DNA of 64,000 nt. It comes from Hydrogenimonas sp. GTDB lineage: Bacteria > Campylobacterota > Campylobacteria > Campylobacterales > Hydrogenimonadaceae. Under the pieces are notes generated by a model. The model saw only the letters and a list, made by a program, of their open reading frames with translations, searched no databases and had not been told where the DNA came from. Location of the stretch: the NCBI GenBank assembly GCA_015490295.1, contig WFYC01000076.1, forward strand, positions 1 through 64,000, read 5' to 3'. The first letter of the stretch is position 1. Each line of letters starts with the position of its first letter. The translations under genes were made by a program, and so were the position numbers. Below, piece by piece: positions 38,777-49,010 of this stretch.

Positions 38777-39678
38777 AAGCACTGCGAAGGGCATTTACGC
38801 TTGTCGAACTCGTTTTCGTCATCATGGTCTTCGGCATAATCGCCGCCATCGGATCGGAAGTCTACGTAAAGATTTACGAAAACTATCTGATCACGAGGTC
38901 GATGAACTCCCTTCAGACAAAGACGGAGACGGCCCTCGAGCAGATCGCAAAGAGGCTGCAGTACCGCATAAAGTCTTCAGCCATAGGAGTAAAGCCGGAT
39001 TTCAGCTCGTTTATAACGGCCTCAGACCCGAATATGGACAACAGTTTCACGATACTCGAATGGATTGGCTACGACGAAACCGGCTTCAAGGGCGAATATA
39101 ACGCAACAAGAAACTACTTCACCCCGGGATGGAGTGGCTTCATCGATCTTGATGCTTCTACGAGTACAACTCTCTCTACGCCCGGTAGCAGACTGAACAG
39201 TGTAGACGCCATAATAACCGACCTCTCCAACGGTTTATCCTCCATAGCCGACGCAGCTATAATATTCCCGGATACCTGGGGCGATTTCAACATCTCAAGA
39301 TACGGGTGGTACGGAAACCGGAGTGATTACGTCTACGATATAGGAGTTATCGACGACACCAGTTTCCAGATAACAGATGCCATCGTCACCCCGGCAGAGA
39401 TATATGAACGCTACAAGCTCGTCTGGACCGCGTTCGCCATTGCCCCCGACCCGATCGACTGCACGAACGGTTGCGACCTTGTACTCTACTGGAACTACCA
39501 GCCGTGGAGCGGCGAACGGTTCGATACGGCACAAAACGTATTCAGAAACCTTCTCGTGGAGAACGTCACTACGTTCAAATTCAGACAGGACGGCGACGTC
39601 ATGCGCATAAAACTGTGTGCGGGCGAAAGAGTGGTAGATAACAACATCTCCGTATGCAAAGAGAAGGTGGTGTTCTGA
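38773..39678 (+). CDS. Prepilin-type protein (MshO-like)
   Basis: RRAFTLVELVFVIMVFGIIAAIG. Confidence 0.78.
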   Translation: MKALRRAFTLVELVFVIMVFGIIAAIGSEVYVKIYENYLITRSMNSLQTKTETALEQIAKRLQYRIKSSAIGVKPDFSSFITASDPNMDNSFTILEWIGYDETGFKGEYNATRNYFTPGWSGFIDLDASTSTTLSTPGSRLNSVDAIITDLSNGLSSIADAAIIFPDTWGDFNISRYGWYGNRSDYVYDIGVIDDTSFQITDAIVTPAEIYERYKLVWTAFAIAPDPIDCTNGCDLVLYWNYQPWSGERFDTAQNVFRNLLVENVTTFKFRQDGDVMRIKLCAGERVVDNNISVCKEKVVF

Positions 39679-40109
39679 TGCGCAGTGGATTCACCCTTCT
39701 GTCGGCGATTTTCCTGATGGTGTTAATAGCGGTGCTTATGATGCTTACACTCTCGCTCTCTTCGCAGACAACGAAACAGACGAGCGACCTCTACCTGAGA
39801 GAGCAGGCGCAACTGCTGGCAAAAAGCTCCACCGAACTTGCGCTGCTGGCAATATCGGCCCATAACAATAAAATAGACTGCATAAACGAGATGAACCTTA
39901 CCTACAATGGTACCGGCACAGGGTACGATATAAATATGAAGCTCTTCTACATAGGAAACGGAATGCCCGCATCGTGCAACACCCTCGTCAACGACATCGC
40001 AACCGCAGACTCCAACGGTACCGTTTTGATAGACACGACCGTAACCTACAGGGATGCCGAGACCAACGAGACTGTACGATTCCACCGCCGTACAATACAA
40101 AAGCCTTAA
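39678..40109 (+). CDS. Prepilin-type / MshP-like protein
   Basis: MRSGFTLLSAIFLMVLIAVLMMLTLSLSSQTTKQ; ATG at 39678 overlaps the upstream stop. Confidence 0.65.
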   Translation: MRSGFTLLSAIFLMVLIAVLMMLTLSLSSQTTKQTSDLYLREQAQLLAKSSTELALLAISAHNNKIDCINEMNLTYNGTGTGYDINMKLFYIGNGMPASCNTLVNDIATADSNGTVLIDTTVTYRDAETNETVRFHRRTIQKP

Positions 40110-40160
40110 GCCACTGTTTGATACAATGTCGCTGAACACACTATTTAAAGGAGTTATACG

Positions 40161-40700
40161 ATGAATATCAGCATCGTTGGTCGCCATTTCGAGCTGACCG
40201 ATGCCATAAAAGACCATATCGAAAACGCTATTGACGGTCTGAAAAAGTACAATCTCGACATCATCTCCACGCGTGTCGTAATAGATGCGGATGAGAGAAA
40301 CGGAAAAAAGGGTTACAGTGTCGAGTTCGTCATTCATATGGCAAACAAAAATACGGTCGTAATCCGCCAGAAAGATAAAGATGTCTACGCCGCCGTCGAT
40401 CTCGCCATCGATCGTGCACAGAAGGTTCTCAGACGCCACCACGACAAAGTGACGGAGCACAAATCGGTTCGCCCGGACGAACTGGCGGCTGCCCACGAAG
40501 CGGAGATAGCGGCGGCACTTGCAGACGATTCGGACGAAATCGTACCTATGGAGCTCGACCTCTATAAGCCGCTCGAGATAGAAGAGGCGCTGAATATGCT
40601 AAAAGAGTCTCCGGACAAACAGTTTATCGTATTCAACGACATAGACGGAAAGATGCGCGTACTATACAGACGCGGAGACGGACGTTTCGGACTATACTGA
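40161..40700 (+). CDS. hpf: Ribosome hibernation promoting factor, long form
   Basis: MNISIVGRHFELTDAIKDHIENAIDGLKKY; C-terminal dimerisation region KPLEIEEALNMLKESPDKQFIVFNDIDGKMRVLYRRGDGRFGLY. Confidence 0.92.
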   Translation: MNISIVGRHFELTDAIKDHIENAIDGLKKYNLDIISTRVVIDADERNGKKGYSVEFVIHMANKNTVVIRQKDKDVYAAVDLAIDRAQKVLRRHHDKVTEHKSVRPDELAAAHEAEIAAALADDSDEIVPMELDLYKPLEIEEALNMLKESPDKQFIVFNDIDGKMRVLYRRGDGRFGLY

Positions 40701-40715
40701 GACCAGAGCGGGCGT

Positions 40716-42515
40716 TCAGCGCCTGCCCGCCGCCTCTTTCGCCCTCTTTACAATCGCTTCATCTTCGGCCATATTGAGCCATAAAAACTCTTTTCCGCTC
40801 TGAATCTTCCCGCCCAGAATATCACCAGATCTTCTGAACTTCAGATCGAGCCTGGCAATCTCGAAACCGTCCTTTGTCCTGACAAAAGCTTTCAGCCTGT
40901 CGTTGTCCGGGGTATTGGTAAACAGAAAGCAGTAGCTCTTCAGACCGGTTCTGCCGACTCGTCCTCTCAGCTGATGGAGCGTGGAAAGGCCCATTCTTTC
41001 GGCTCCGGCTATAACTATGGTGGAGAGCCTGGGGAGGGAGATACCGACCTCAATCACGGTAGTGGCAAGCAGAATGCTCCCTTTTTGCGCGAACTCCTGC
41101 AGCACCTCCTCTTTGAGCCTGTCTCTGCCGTGCGTAACGTAGACTCCATCGAAGTTTTTTCTCCAAAACTCCTCGCTCTCTTCAAGAGAGAGATAGCCGA
41201 TATGTTCGCTTTCCTCCACGAGAGGATAGACCACAAGCACCTGCCTCCCCTCTGCAATCTCCCTTCCTATATGCTCTTTCAGCTTACCGAAATCGCGCCT
41301 GCCGACGATTTCGGTCTTCACATCCTTTGCAAAAGGGGTGGACTCTATCAGCGAGATATCTATCAGCGCCGAATCGAGCATAGCCTGGGTTCTTGGAATA
41401 GGCGTAGCCGAAAACTGCAGGTAGTGGGGCTTTCTCTTCCCCTCGGAGTGGAATTTTTCCAACATTTTGCGCTGCTCTGTACCGAAACGGTGCTGCTCAT
41501 CCACCATAATCAGATCGGCTTCGGGCAGATCCCTGTAAAGAAGAGCATGCGTTCCTACGATAAAGTGTGCGTTTGAAGGCTCACCCCTCTCCCTGCCCTG
41601 GGTTACAAGCGCTATATCCATAAATTCGGGAAGCCACTTTTTGGCCTCTTCGTAGAGCTGTCTGGCGAGTATCGAGGTGGGTGCCATCAGTATCGACCTG
41701 TGTGGGTAGGCCATCATAGCGGCGGCCAGAATCACCATCGTCTTCCCCGATCCGACATCTCCTACCACCATACGCCGTGTCGCAGCCGCACCGCCCAGGT
41801 CTGCGGCGATATCCGAAACCGCCCTCTTCTGCCCTTCGGTCAACTCGAAGGGCAGCCTCTCCAAAAAGGGCCCGATACTCCCTTTCAGGGCTCTTTTGGC
41901 CTCGAACCTTACACGCTTGCCGCGCATCCTTGAGAAGTAGTCGAACGCCTCGGCAAACTTCAGAGCCTCGAGGGTTTTGGGCCCTATTCCGCCATATCTG
42001 TCGTATAGTTCCAGCCACTTCCCGTCCGGTCTGTGCGCCCTTGCTATCAGCTCTGCCGCATTTCTGTCGAGCCCCTCCTCCATCAGGCTTTCGACACTTA
42101 CCAGAGTATCGACAATCCGCCTGTAGATATCCTGCCTTATTTTGCACCTGTACCGGGGAACTATTTGACCGGTTTTTGAGACGATTTTCGGGTTTGTCAT
42201 CCTGAGTTTCGGGCCGAACATCTCGATCCTGCCCTGAAGAAAGTGCCTCATACCCGGTTTGAAGAGTGCATTGTGGTAAGGTTTGGGGTGAAAGATAGTT
42301 ATCTCTATCATGCGCTCGCTCGCAGGAGTTCTAACCCTGGCCTGGAGCCTTTTGGGGAGTCTGGAGACGGAGACAACCTCCGCCTCTATAGTATTTGTCT
42401 TCGAAATCTCTGCCCTCTCGCTTAGTCGGGTATCGCTATATGAGTGAGGAATGTTTATCGCCAGCTCTATCAGCGACGAGAATCCGGCTTTTGCAAGCCC
42501 CTCACTTTTTGTCAT
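40716..42515 (-). CDS. recG: ATP-dependent DNA helicase RecG
   Basis: VVGDVGSGKTMVI, MVDEQHRFGTEQR, HQLRGRVGRTGLKSYC. Confidence 0.93.
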   Translation of the reverse strand: MTKSEGLAKAGFSSLIELAINIPHSYSDTRLSERAEISKTNTIEAEVVSVSRLPKRLQARVRTPASERMIEITIFHPKPYHNALFKPGMRHFLQGRIEMFGPKLRMTNPKIVSKTGQIVPRYRCKIRQDIYRRIVDTLVSVESLMEEGLDRNAAELIARAHRPDGKWLELYDRYGGIGPKTLEALKFAEAFDYFSRMRGKRVRFEAKRALKGSIGPFLERLPFELTEGQKRAVSDIAADLGGAAATRRMVVGDVGSGKTMVILAAAMMAYPHRSILMAPTSILARQLYEEAKKWLPEFMDIALVTQGRERGEPSNAHFIVGTHALLYRDLPEADLIMVDEQHRFGTEQRKMLEKFHSEGKRKPHYLQFSATPIPRTQAMLDSALIDISLIESTPFAKDVKTEIVGRRDFGKLKEHIGREIAEGRQVLVVYPLVEESEHIGYLSLEESEEFWRKNFDGVYVTHGRDRLKEEVLQEFAQKGSILLATTVIEVGISLPRLSTIVIAGAERMGLSTLHQLRGRVGRTGLKSYCFLFTNTPDNDRLKAFVRTKDGFEIARLDLKFRRSGDILGGKIQSGKEFLWLNMAEDEAIVKRAKEAAGRR

Positions 42516-43836
42516 CTGTGATGATGGCGAAAGAGAGCTTCAGTATCTCCGGATGGGATTTTATAAAGCTGTTGAGATCTTCTACTCTCAAAGCCTCTAT
42601 CAGCTCCAGCTCTTTTTTCGAATAACCCAGCCCGAGACCTTTGTAATATTCGTTGAAGGCCCTTCCGAGACGCTGCGAAAGTGTCTCGTTTCTAAGAGGT
42701 TCCGAGCCGAGCAGAAACATCTTCGCGTCCTCCAGCTCCTTTTCGCTCACTCCGTTTTTGACGAAATCGGCGATCACCTCTTTGACAACCTTTACGGCCT
42801 CTTCCTGACTCTCGAGCTTTGTCTGCAGATAGCCGCTGAAATAGCTGCTGCTTCTATTCAGAACGATTCTGCCGTATGCGGAGTAGGCAAGTCCTCTCTT
42901 TACCCTCACCTCCTCCATCAGCCTGCTTCCAAAACCGCTGCTTCCCAAAATGAAAGCGGCCACTTTCGCCTTATAGCGCTTGGGGTCGTCTACACGCATA
43001 TCGAAGGGTGCACCAAAATATATATAGGCCTGGTCGGTAGCTCTCTTTTCACTCTCAGTTTTTGCGGCATCACTGGCTTTGAAGTATGGAAGCGGCTCCG
43101 ACTTTCCAGCATCAAGACACTTTAGGGCATCTCTCGCATACTCCTTCGCCTCTTTAAGGGTCATGGCTCCGCCGATCACCACAATGGCACGGCGAAGAAC
43201 CAAATGCTCTTTCAAAAAGCTCTCGACCTGCTCCAGTTTCAAAGATTCGATCCCTTCGACAGTTCCGTCTGCAGGATTCGCAAGCGGCGTCCCTTCGAAG
43301 AGGAGTTTTTTGAGAAGAAGGCTCGCCTGGTAGTCGTAATCGCTCTCCTTCCGCATCAAAGATCCGATAGTGGTGGCCTGCACCTTCTTGAAACTTTTCT
43401 GCGTCAGGTTGGGATCTTGAAGCAGGGACGAGAAGAGCTCCACACCTTTTCCGAACTCCTCCTTTAGACTGCCCAGCTCGAAAACGAACGTCTCCGTTCC
43501 TGTATGTGCGCCAAGGCTTATCGCCCTCTCTTCAAGCGCTTTGGCAAAACCGGTACTTCCGATGGTCTTCGTACCTTCGTTCATCATTCTGGCCGAAAAT
43601 TTCGCCAGTCCGGCATGCCCGTCGTCCGCCAAAGAGCCGCTGTACCTAAAGACAACCTGCATGGAGGCTATGGGCAGGAGCCTCTCCTCCTCGAAAATCA
43701 GAGGAACTTCGACACCGTTTATCTCAACTTTGTCCAGCAAAGCACTCATTAAAACTCCTTGAAAAACCGTCAGAAACAGAACTATACTTTTAAATACTCT
43801 CATCTTTTTGGAACCTCTTCGGCGATCTTGGTGCAT
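42502..43836 (-). CDS. M16-family (insulinase-like) peptidase
   Basis: M16 fold: HAGLAKFSARMMNEGTKTIGSTGFAKALEERAISLGAHTG...; the HxxEH motif is not evident. Start is probably 43803 (signal peptide MRVFKSIVLFLTVF). Confidence 0.75.
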   Translation of the reverse strand: MHQDRRRGSKKMRVFKSIVLFLTVFQGVLMSALLDKVEINGVEVPLIFEEERLLPIASMQVVFRYSGSLADDGHAGLAKFSARMMNEGTKTIGSTGFAKALEERAISLGAHTGTETFVFELGSLKEEFGKGVELFSSLLQDPNLTQKSFKKVQATTIGSLMRKESDYDYQASLLLKKLLFEGTPLANPADGTVEGIESLKLEQVESFLKEHLVLRRAIVVIGGAMTLKEAKEYARDALKCLDAGKSEPLPYFKASDAAKTESEKRATDQAYIYFGAPFDMRVDDPKRYKAKVAAFILGSSGFGSRLMEEVRVKRGLAYSAYGRIVLNRSSSYFSGYLQTKLESQEEAVKVVKEVIADFVKNGVSEKELEDAKMFLLGSEPLRNETLSQRLGRAFNEYYKGLGLGYSKKELELIEALRVEDLNSFIKSHPEILKLSFAIITDDKK

Positions 43837-43876
43837 GATGCGCTTTCAGAGCCGCCGTACGACCGCAAAGAAGCGC

Positions 43877-44923
43877 TCAAAAGGTCTCCAGTATCTCGTA
43901 GGCCGTATTACGCTTTGCCGGTATTTCACCTATATCTTTTATCAGACGTATCATCTCGTCCTGGTTCATGCGATTGGCGGCTCCGGCGGCTTTTACCACA
44001 TTCTCTTCCATCATAGTGCTTCCAAGGTCGTTGGCACCGTACATCAGAGCCATCTGGCCGATGTAGCTGCCCTGTGTCACCCACGAGCTTTGAATGTTTT
44101 TCACATTGTCCAGAAAGAGGCGGCTGACGGCAAGAAGGCGGAGATAGCGGTTTGGGCTTGTTTTATGCGTAACAATCCCTTCGCGCTGAAGCTTCGTGTT
44201 GTTGGGCTGGAAACTCCACATTATAAACGCCCTGAATCCGCCGGTTTCGTCCTGGAGGTTTCTGATCAGATCCCAATGCTCGACGATCTCTTCATCACTC
44301 TCTACCGTTCCGAACATCATCGTTGCTGTGGACTTTATTCCGTTTTTATGCGCAACTCTGTGGACATTCAGCCAATCTTTCACATCTATCTTCTTCGGAG
44401 CTATGATGTCCCGCACCCTGTCGCTGAGTATCTCGGCACCGGCCCCCGGAATTGAACTGAGCCCCTTGGCGGCCAGCCTCTTGAGCACCTCTTCGACGCT
44501 TATGCGGGAGACTTTGGCGATATAGTCGATCTCCACCGCACTGAATCCGTGTATCGTAACGGTCGGGAATTTTTTGTGGATATGCTCTACAAGATCCTCA
44601 TACCACTCTATCTTGAGCTTCGGATGTACACCGCCCTGAAAGAGTATCTGCGTACCTCCGATTTCCAGTAGCTCTTCGATCTTTCTGTCGATCTCTTCGA
44701 AGCTGAGCACATAGGCGTCGTCATCCTTGCCGTGCCTGTAGAAGGCGCAGAAGTTGCAATCTACCCAGCATACGTTGGTATAGTTGATATTTCTATCCAC
44801 GACGAAAGTGGTAATCTTTTTCGGGTGCAGTCTTCTTTTTACGTCGCTTGCCATATCTCCGAGGCTTTTGAGGTCGCCGTTTTTTATGAGTTCGACAGCC
44901 TCCTCTTTGCTCATACGGCTCAT
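43877..44923 (-). CDS. mqnC: Cyclic dehypoxanthinyl futalosine synthase
   Basis: Radical SAM CWVDCNFCAFYRHGKDDDAYVLSFEEI; GGVHPKLKIEWYEDL. Start MSRMSKEEA at 44923. Confidence 0.9.
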   Translation of the reverse strand: MSRMSKEEAVELIKNGDLKSLGDMASDVKRRLHPKKITTFVVDRNINYTNVCWVDCNFCAFYRHGKDDDAYVLSFEEIDRKIEELLEIGGTQILFQGGVHPKLKIEWYEDLVEHIHKKFPTVTIHGFSAVEIDYIAKVSRISVEEVLKRLAAKGLSSIPGAGAEILSDRVRDIIAPKKIDVKDWLNVHRVAHKNGIKSTATMMFGTVESDEEIVEHWDLIRNLQDETGGFRAFIMWSFQPNNTKLQREGIVTHKTSPNRYLRLLAVSRLFLDNVKNIQSSWVTQGSYIGQMALMYGANDLGSTMMEENVVKAAGAANRMNQDEMIRLIKDIGEIPAKRNTAYEILETF

Positions 44924-45333
44924 ACTTTGGCACCCTTTGCGGACTTCTCTATCGCATCGAGGACCCCGTTGACGAATTTGGGCGACTGGTCGCTGCCGAG
45001 CTCTTTGGCCAGCTCCACCGCTTCGTTTATTATTACGGCACGATCCAGATCGGTATGGAGCAGTTCGTAGGCTCCCAGCCTCATGATCGACTTGTCTACA
45101 TGGTCGAGCCTCTCGAAGTCCCAATCTTTAAGATGGTCTCTTATCTCCTTGTCGATCTCTTCGAGGTGTCCGAGCACACCGTTGTAAAGACTCATGGCAA
45201 ACTCTCTTTGCCTGTTTCTTATCTTCTTCTCCTCCAGCAGCTCTTCGGCGAAGCGTTCCACTTCCGGGTTGCCTATATCGTGGGCGTATAGAAGGCCGAT
45301 GACTGCGCTTCTGGATTGGTGACGGGTGGCCAT
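44920..45333 (-). CDS. nusB: Transcription antitermination factor NusB
   Basis: ATRHQSRSAVIGLLYAHDIGN...; DRAVIINEAVELAKELGSDQSPKFVNGVLDAI. Confidence 0.92.
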   Translation of the reverse strand: MATRHQSRSAVIGLLYAHDIGNPEVERFAEELLEEKKIRNRQREFAMSLYNGVLGHLEEIDKEIRDHLKDWDFERLDHVDKSIMRLGAYELLHTDLDRAVIINEAVELAKELGSDQSPKFVNGVLDAIEKSAKGAKV

Positions 45334-45803
45334 TAACCCTCCATCTCTCTATAGAGATCGAGCATCTCTATCAGCCCGGCCATTGCTTCGAACCCTTTGT
45401 TTCCGGCTTTCGATCCGGCACGTTCTATAGCCTGCTCTATAGTGTCGGTCGTCAAAACACCGAACGCTACCGGCTTTCCATATTTGAGAGTTGTGCTTGC
45501 AACACCTTTGGTAGCTTCAGCCGCCACATAGTCAAAATGCGGAGTCGAACCTCTTATGACCGCACCCACGCAGCATACGGCAGAGTACTTTCCGCTCTCC
45601 AGAGCTTTTTGAAGTGCAAACGGAATCTCGAAGGCTCCGGGAACCAGTATAAGGTCGAGGTTATCGTCCATCCCCCCGTGGCGCAAAAATGCGTCTCTTG
45701 CCCCCTCGACCAGTCTGTCGGTGATGATGTGGTTGAAACGGCTCGCGATAATCGCTATACGCTCGGAGCCTCTCAGCTTGAGCTGTCCTTCTATAACGTT
45801 CAT
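45333..45803 (-). CDS. ribH: 6,7-dimethyl-8-ribityllumazine synthase
   Basis: [43 protein letters not shown]. Confidence 0.95.
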   Translation of the reverse strand: MNVIEGQLKLRGSERIAIIASRFNHIITDRLVEGARDAFLRHGGMDDNLDLILVPGAFEIPFALQKALESGKYSAVCCVGAVIRGSTPHFDYVAAEATKGVASTTLKYGKPVAFGVLTTDTIEQAIERAGSKAGNKGFEAMAGLIEMLDLYREMEG

Positions 45804-45901
45804 AATAGTGTTCCTCGTCGATTAAAGTATGATATTTTAGCATAACGGCAGCGGCGGCGATTTTATCGCACCACTCAATAAAAACGGGACCGGCTTCGCG
45901 G

Positions 45902-46702
45902 CTATTCGTTTTCTACAATCTCTCTGATAGCTTTTATCTGTATCAGAAGTCTATCGAGATTTTCCAGTTTAATCATATTGGGCCCGTCGCTAAGAGCCTT
46001 TGAAGGGTCGAAATGCGTCTCGAAAAAAAATCCGTCCACCCCCACAGCAGCCGCCGCTCTGGCAAGATACGGCACAAAAGAACTGTCACCGCCAGTCTTT
46101 CCCCCCTGTCCCGGCATCTGAACGCTGTGTGTAGCATCGAATATCACGGGAGCAAACTTACGCATTATCGGCAAAGAGCGCATATCTACCACAAGATTGC
46201 CGTAGCCGAAAGTGGAACCCCTCTCCGTAAGCCATACGCCCGCTTTTCTGCTCGTCTCATAATCTACGCTCTCGAACCCCCTGGTTTTGAGAACCTTTTG
46301 AACCGAATAGTACATATCCGCAGGGACCATGAACTGCCCCTTTTTTATATTGACTATAGAGTCGGTTTTTGCCGCCGCTACCAACAGATCGGTCTGGCGA
46401 CACAAAAAGGCCGGTATCTGCAGCACATCTACCGTTTTTGCCGCTTCCGGAACCTGCCATGATTCATGAACATCGGTGAGTGTCCTGTATCCGAAAAGAG
46501 CTTTTACCTCTTCGAAAATCTTCATCCCCTCTTCGAGCCCTGGACCCCTGTAGCTCTTCAAGGAGGTACGGTTCGCTTTGTCAAAACTGGCTTTGAAGTA
46601 GAAGTCGATCGACCCGTCTTCATCATACTTTTTAAGCGCTTCCGCTATGCGCATCACACTCTCCCTGCTCTCGATAACGCATGGGCCGGCAATCAAAATC
46701 AT
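45902..46702 (-). CDS. kdsA: 3-deoxy-8-phosphooctulonate synthase
   Basis: [52 protein letters not shown]. Confidence 0.95.
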   Translation of the reverse strand: MILIAGPCVIESRESVMRIAEALKKYDEDGSIDFYFKASFDKANRTSLKSYRGPGLEEGMKIFEEVKALFGYRTLTDVHESWQVPEAAKTVDVLQIPAFLCRQTDLLVAAAKTDSIVNIKKGQFMVPADMYYSVQKVLKTRGFESVDYETSRKAGVWLTERGSTFGYGNLVVDMRSLPIMRKFAPVIFDATHSVQMPGQGGKTGGDSSFVPYLARAAAAVGVDGFFFETHFDPSKALSDGPNMIKLENLDRLLIQIKAIREIVENE

Positions 46703-47352
46703 ACTTCAGATCCTTCTTTGTCAAATATCACTATCTCTTTTTTCTTCTCTTTGGCCCTCGTCAGTGCATCTTCGGCAAGGCCCAGCATCCTGTTCAGATG
46801 TATCTGCTTGCCGTACATCGTTACAGCTCCATAACTTCTTCGGTACTCCACTCTTTTGTCACCCTGCATCAAAGGATCTCTCTCTATCTTCTGCTCTATC
46901 CTCTCATTTACGGTGGCCACATTTTCGGTATCGCACTCTGAAAGCAGCACAAAAATGCCAGATCCGCCGAACCTTCCGAGAACGTCACTCGAACGTACGA
47001 CGCTACGGATCGCATCGTTAAGATGTTTGAGCACCGCATCGCCGGTCTTGAAGCTGTATCGCAGATTTATACTCTCCAGTTGGTCGACATCTACGATCAT
47101 GAGTGTAACGGGCCACTTGTGGCGTCTGGCCATCTTGATCTGGAGGTTTGCCATTTTGACGAAAAAAGGATAGTTGTAGGCTCCGGAAGCCTCATCCAGC
47201 GAACGGACACTCTGAATCTCTTCTTTGAGCGAATCTATCTCTCCCCGACTCTTTTTGAGAGCTTTTTTACAGCGTATCCACATTGCACCCTCTGCCGTCG
47301 CCACCAGCACAAGCGCACCGATTATCGCATATAAAATCTCTACGCTTATCAT
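46699..47352 (-). CDS. Membrane GGDEF-like protein, signature altered (RFGGSGIF)
   Basis: [67 protein letters not shown]. Confidence 0.75.
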   Translation of the reverse strand: MISVEILYAIIGALVLVATAEGAMWIRCKKALKKSRGEIDSLKEEIQSVRSLDEASGAYNYPFFVKMANLQIKMARRHKWPVTLMIVDVDQLESINLRYSFKTGDAVLKHLNDAIRSVVRSSDVLGRFGGSGIFVLLSECDTENVATVNERIEQKIERDPLMQGDKRVEYRRSYGAVTMYGKQIHLNRMLGLAEDALTRAKEKKKEIVIFDKEGSEV

Positions 47353-48089
47353 CTCGCCGTCCGACTCGTCTCTATTACGCTGCCGGGCCTCTCGGCCGCC
47401 CGGTCCATCGCTTCGTAGGCATACTCCATCAGCCTCTTAAGATCCGCCGAAGAGGGCTTCAGAGTCGATATTCCGCATTTGCACTCCAGCTTGTAGACCT
47501 TGTCGTCCACAGTAACGTATCTGTCCGATAGCCGTTTTTTGAAGCGCAATGCGATCTCCTTCGCGTTTTCCATATTGCAGTTCTGCAAAAATACAAGATA
47601 CTCGTTTTTGGCGAAGCTTCCCACCTGATCGCTGCATCTTGTAGCCTTCTCCAGCTCTTTTACAACTATATCTTTTATATGTGCACTTATATCGGGAACC
47701 CCTTTGTGACGGTTTGCCGGCTGAATAAAGATAGCCACCATACTGACATCCCAGCCGTTCCGTTTCGCAAGATATATCTGTTTTTTTCCCATTGTGTGGA
47801 ACATCTGTTTGTCATGGAGCTCGAACAGCATGGAGGTGTTAAGGACTTCATCGCATCTTCTTTTCTGGATACGCGCTTTTATCAGCTCTGTCATGAAAAG
47901 GTATGATACGGCGGCGGCAACGAAGAAAAAGATGGCATAAGCGGCAATTTTTGCATCTGCGGGCTTAAATCCTCCGGCTTGCAGAAAATCCGCAAGTATC
48001 GGCAGCCATGCGGCCGCACTCGTGATAAAGAGCCCTCCCAACAAACCGCCGAGAACCTTGTAGCGGCCTCTGTTAGCAACATTGTTCAC
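47349..48089 (-). CDS. Membrane GGDEF-like protein, signature lost (SFAKNEY)
   Basis: Two TM segments; GSFAKNEYLVFLQNCNMENAKEIALRFKKRL aligned by position to GGDEF domains. Confidence 0.65.
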   Translation of the reverse strand: MNNVANRGRYKVLGGLLGGLFITSAAAWLPILADFLQAGGFKPADAKIAAYAIFFFVAAAVSYLFMTELIKARIQKRRCDEVLNTSMLFELHDKQMFHTMGKKQIYLAKRNGWDVSMVAIFIQPANRHKGVPDISAHIKDIVVKELEKATRCSDQVGSFAKNEYLVFLQNCNMENAKEIALRFKKRLSDRYVTVDDKVYKLECKCGISTLKPSSADLKRLMEYAYEAMDRAAERPGSVIETSRTAR

Positions 48090-48101
48090 GAATGACGCCT
48101 T

Positions 48102-48836
48102 TTAAAAGAGTTCAATACGGTTGGCTCCTTTTTTCTTGGCACGCATCAACGCTTCGTCCGCCCTGCTCATAATGGTATCGAATCTCACTACCTGCCCGGC
48201 AAACGAAACCACCCCTGAAGAGAAGGGAATGTTTACAGATTCCCTACTCTCCGCCACGGCAGGCGACTCCAGCACTTTTGCCTGAATCCTCTGTATGACT
48301 CTCTGTGCATCTCTCGCATCGCAATCGGGAAGCAGAAGCACGAAACGGTCGTCATCATAGCGGGCTGCAAGATCGCTCTCCCTTATCGAAGATCTCAGTA
48401 TCGAGGAGAAGTGTTTCAAGACCAGGTCCCCCGTTTCATAACCATACTTTTCGTTGATTTCCGAAAGCCTGTCGATATCCATAACTACGAGGCCAACAGG
48501 CCATCTGTTATGTTTGGCGATCTTTATCTGGGTGCCTGCCAGCTCTTCAAAAACGGTGCTTTTATAGAGCTTCGTGATCTCATCCAGCAATATCTCCTCC
48601 TTCCACTCCCTATGCACCCTTTCAAGTCTGCTTTTTTGATAAAAGAGCAGGAAAAAGAGTAGAAAAAAGATCGCGATCTAGAGTGCACTCATTATGGCCG
48701 TTGCCAGGTTCGAGTCGCTGCCGATACCGTTTCGAAGCAACGACCACAAAAGCAATCCGAGCAGCACACTGCTGCCAAAAACCGCAAAGAACGCCGTTAC
48801 GGCCGTTTTCCACACAGGAGTGTCTGCACTTGACAT
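48102..48836 (-). pseudogene. Membrane GGDEF-like protein with in-frame TAG, signature RYDDDRF
   Basis: Frame starts at ATG 48836 (MSSADTPVWKTAVTAFFAVFGSSVLLGLLLWSLL...IMSAL), TAG at 48680-48678, then continues IAIFFLLFFLLFYQKSRLERVHREWKEEILLDEITKLYK... to 48102. Confidence 0.65.
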
Positions 48837-48880
48837 GCTCTTACTTTACCATATTTTATCTTAACGCCCGATGTTACGCA

Positions 48881-48987
48881 AATTCCGGGCAAAGCCCGTA
48901 ATTTGGCAGGGCCTGAACGGCCCTACAACCCCCTGAAGCTTCGAAATCCAAGTTTCGAGACGATTTTACGCTTTCTGCGTAAAATCG
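48881..48987. repeat. Cluster of four intergenic hairpins
   Basis: AATTcCGGGC/GCCCGtAATT; AGGGCC/GGCCCT; TCGAAA/TTTCGA; CGATTTTACGC/GCGTAAAATCG. Confidence 0.55.
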
Positions 48988-49010
48988 GTTAACACATCTT
49001 ACACAATTTT

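Noticed and set aside
14636-40720. Shared 13-mer GAGCGGGCGTTCA at ~14639 and ~40708
   Set aside because: Length is within chance expectation for a 64-kb window; flanks do not match.
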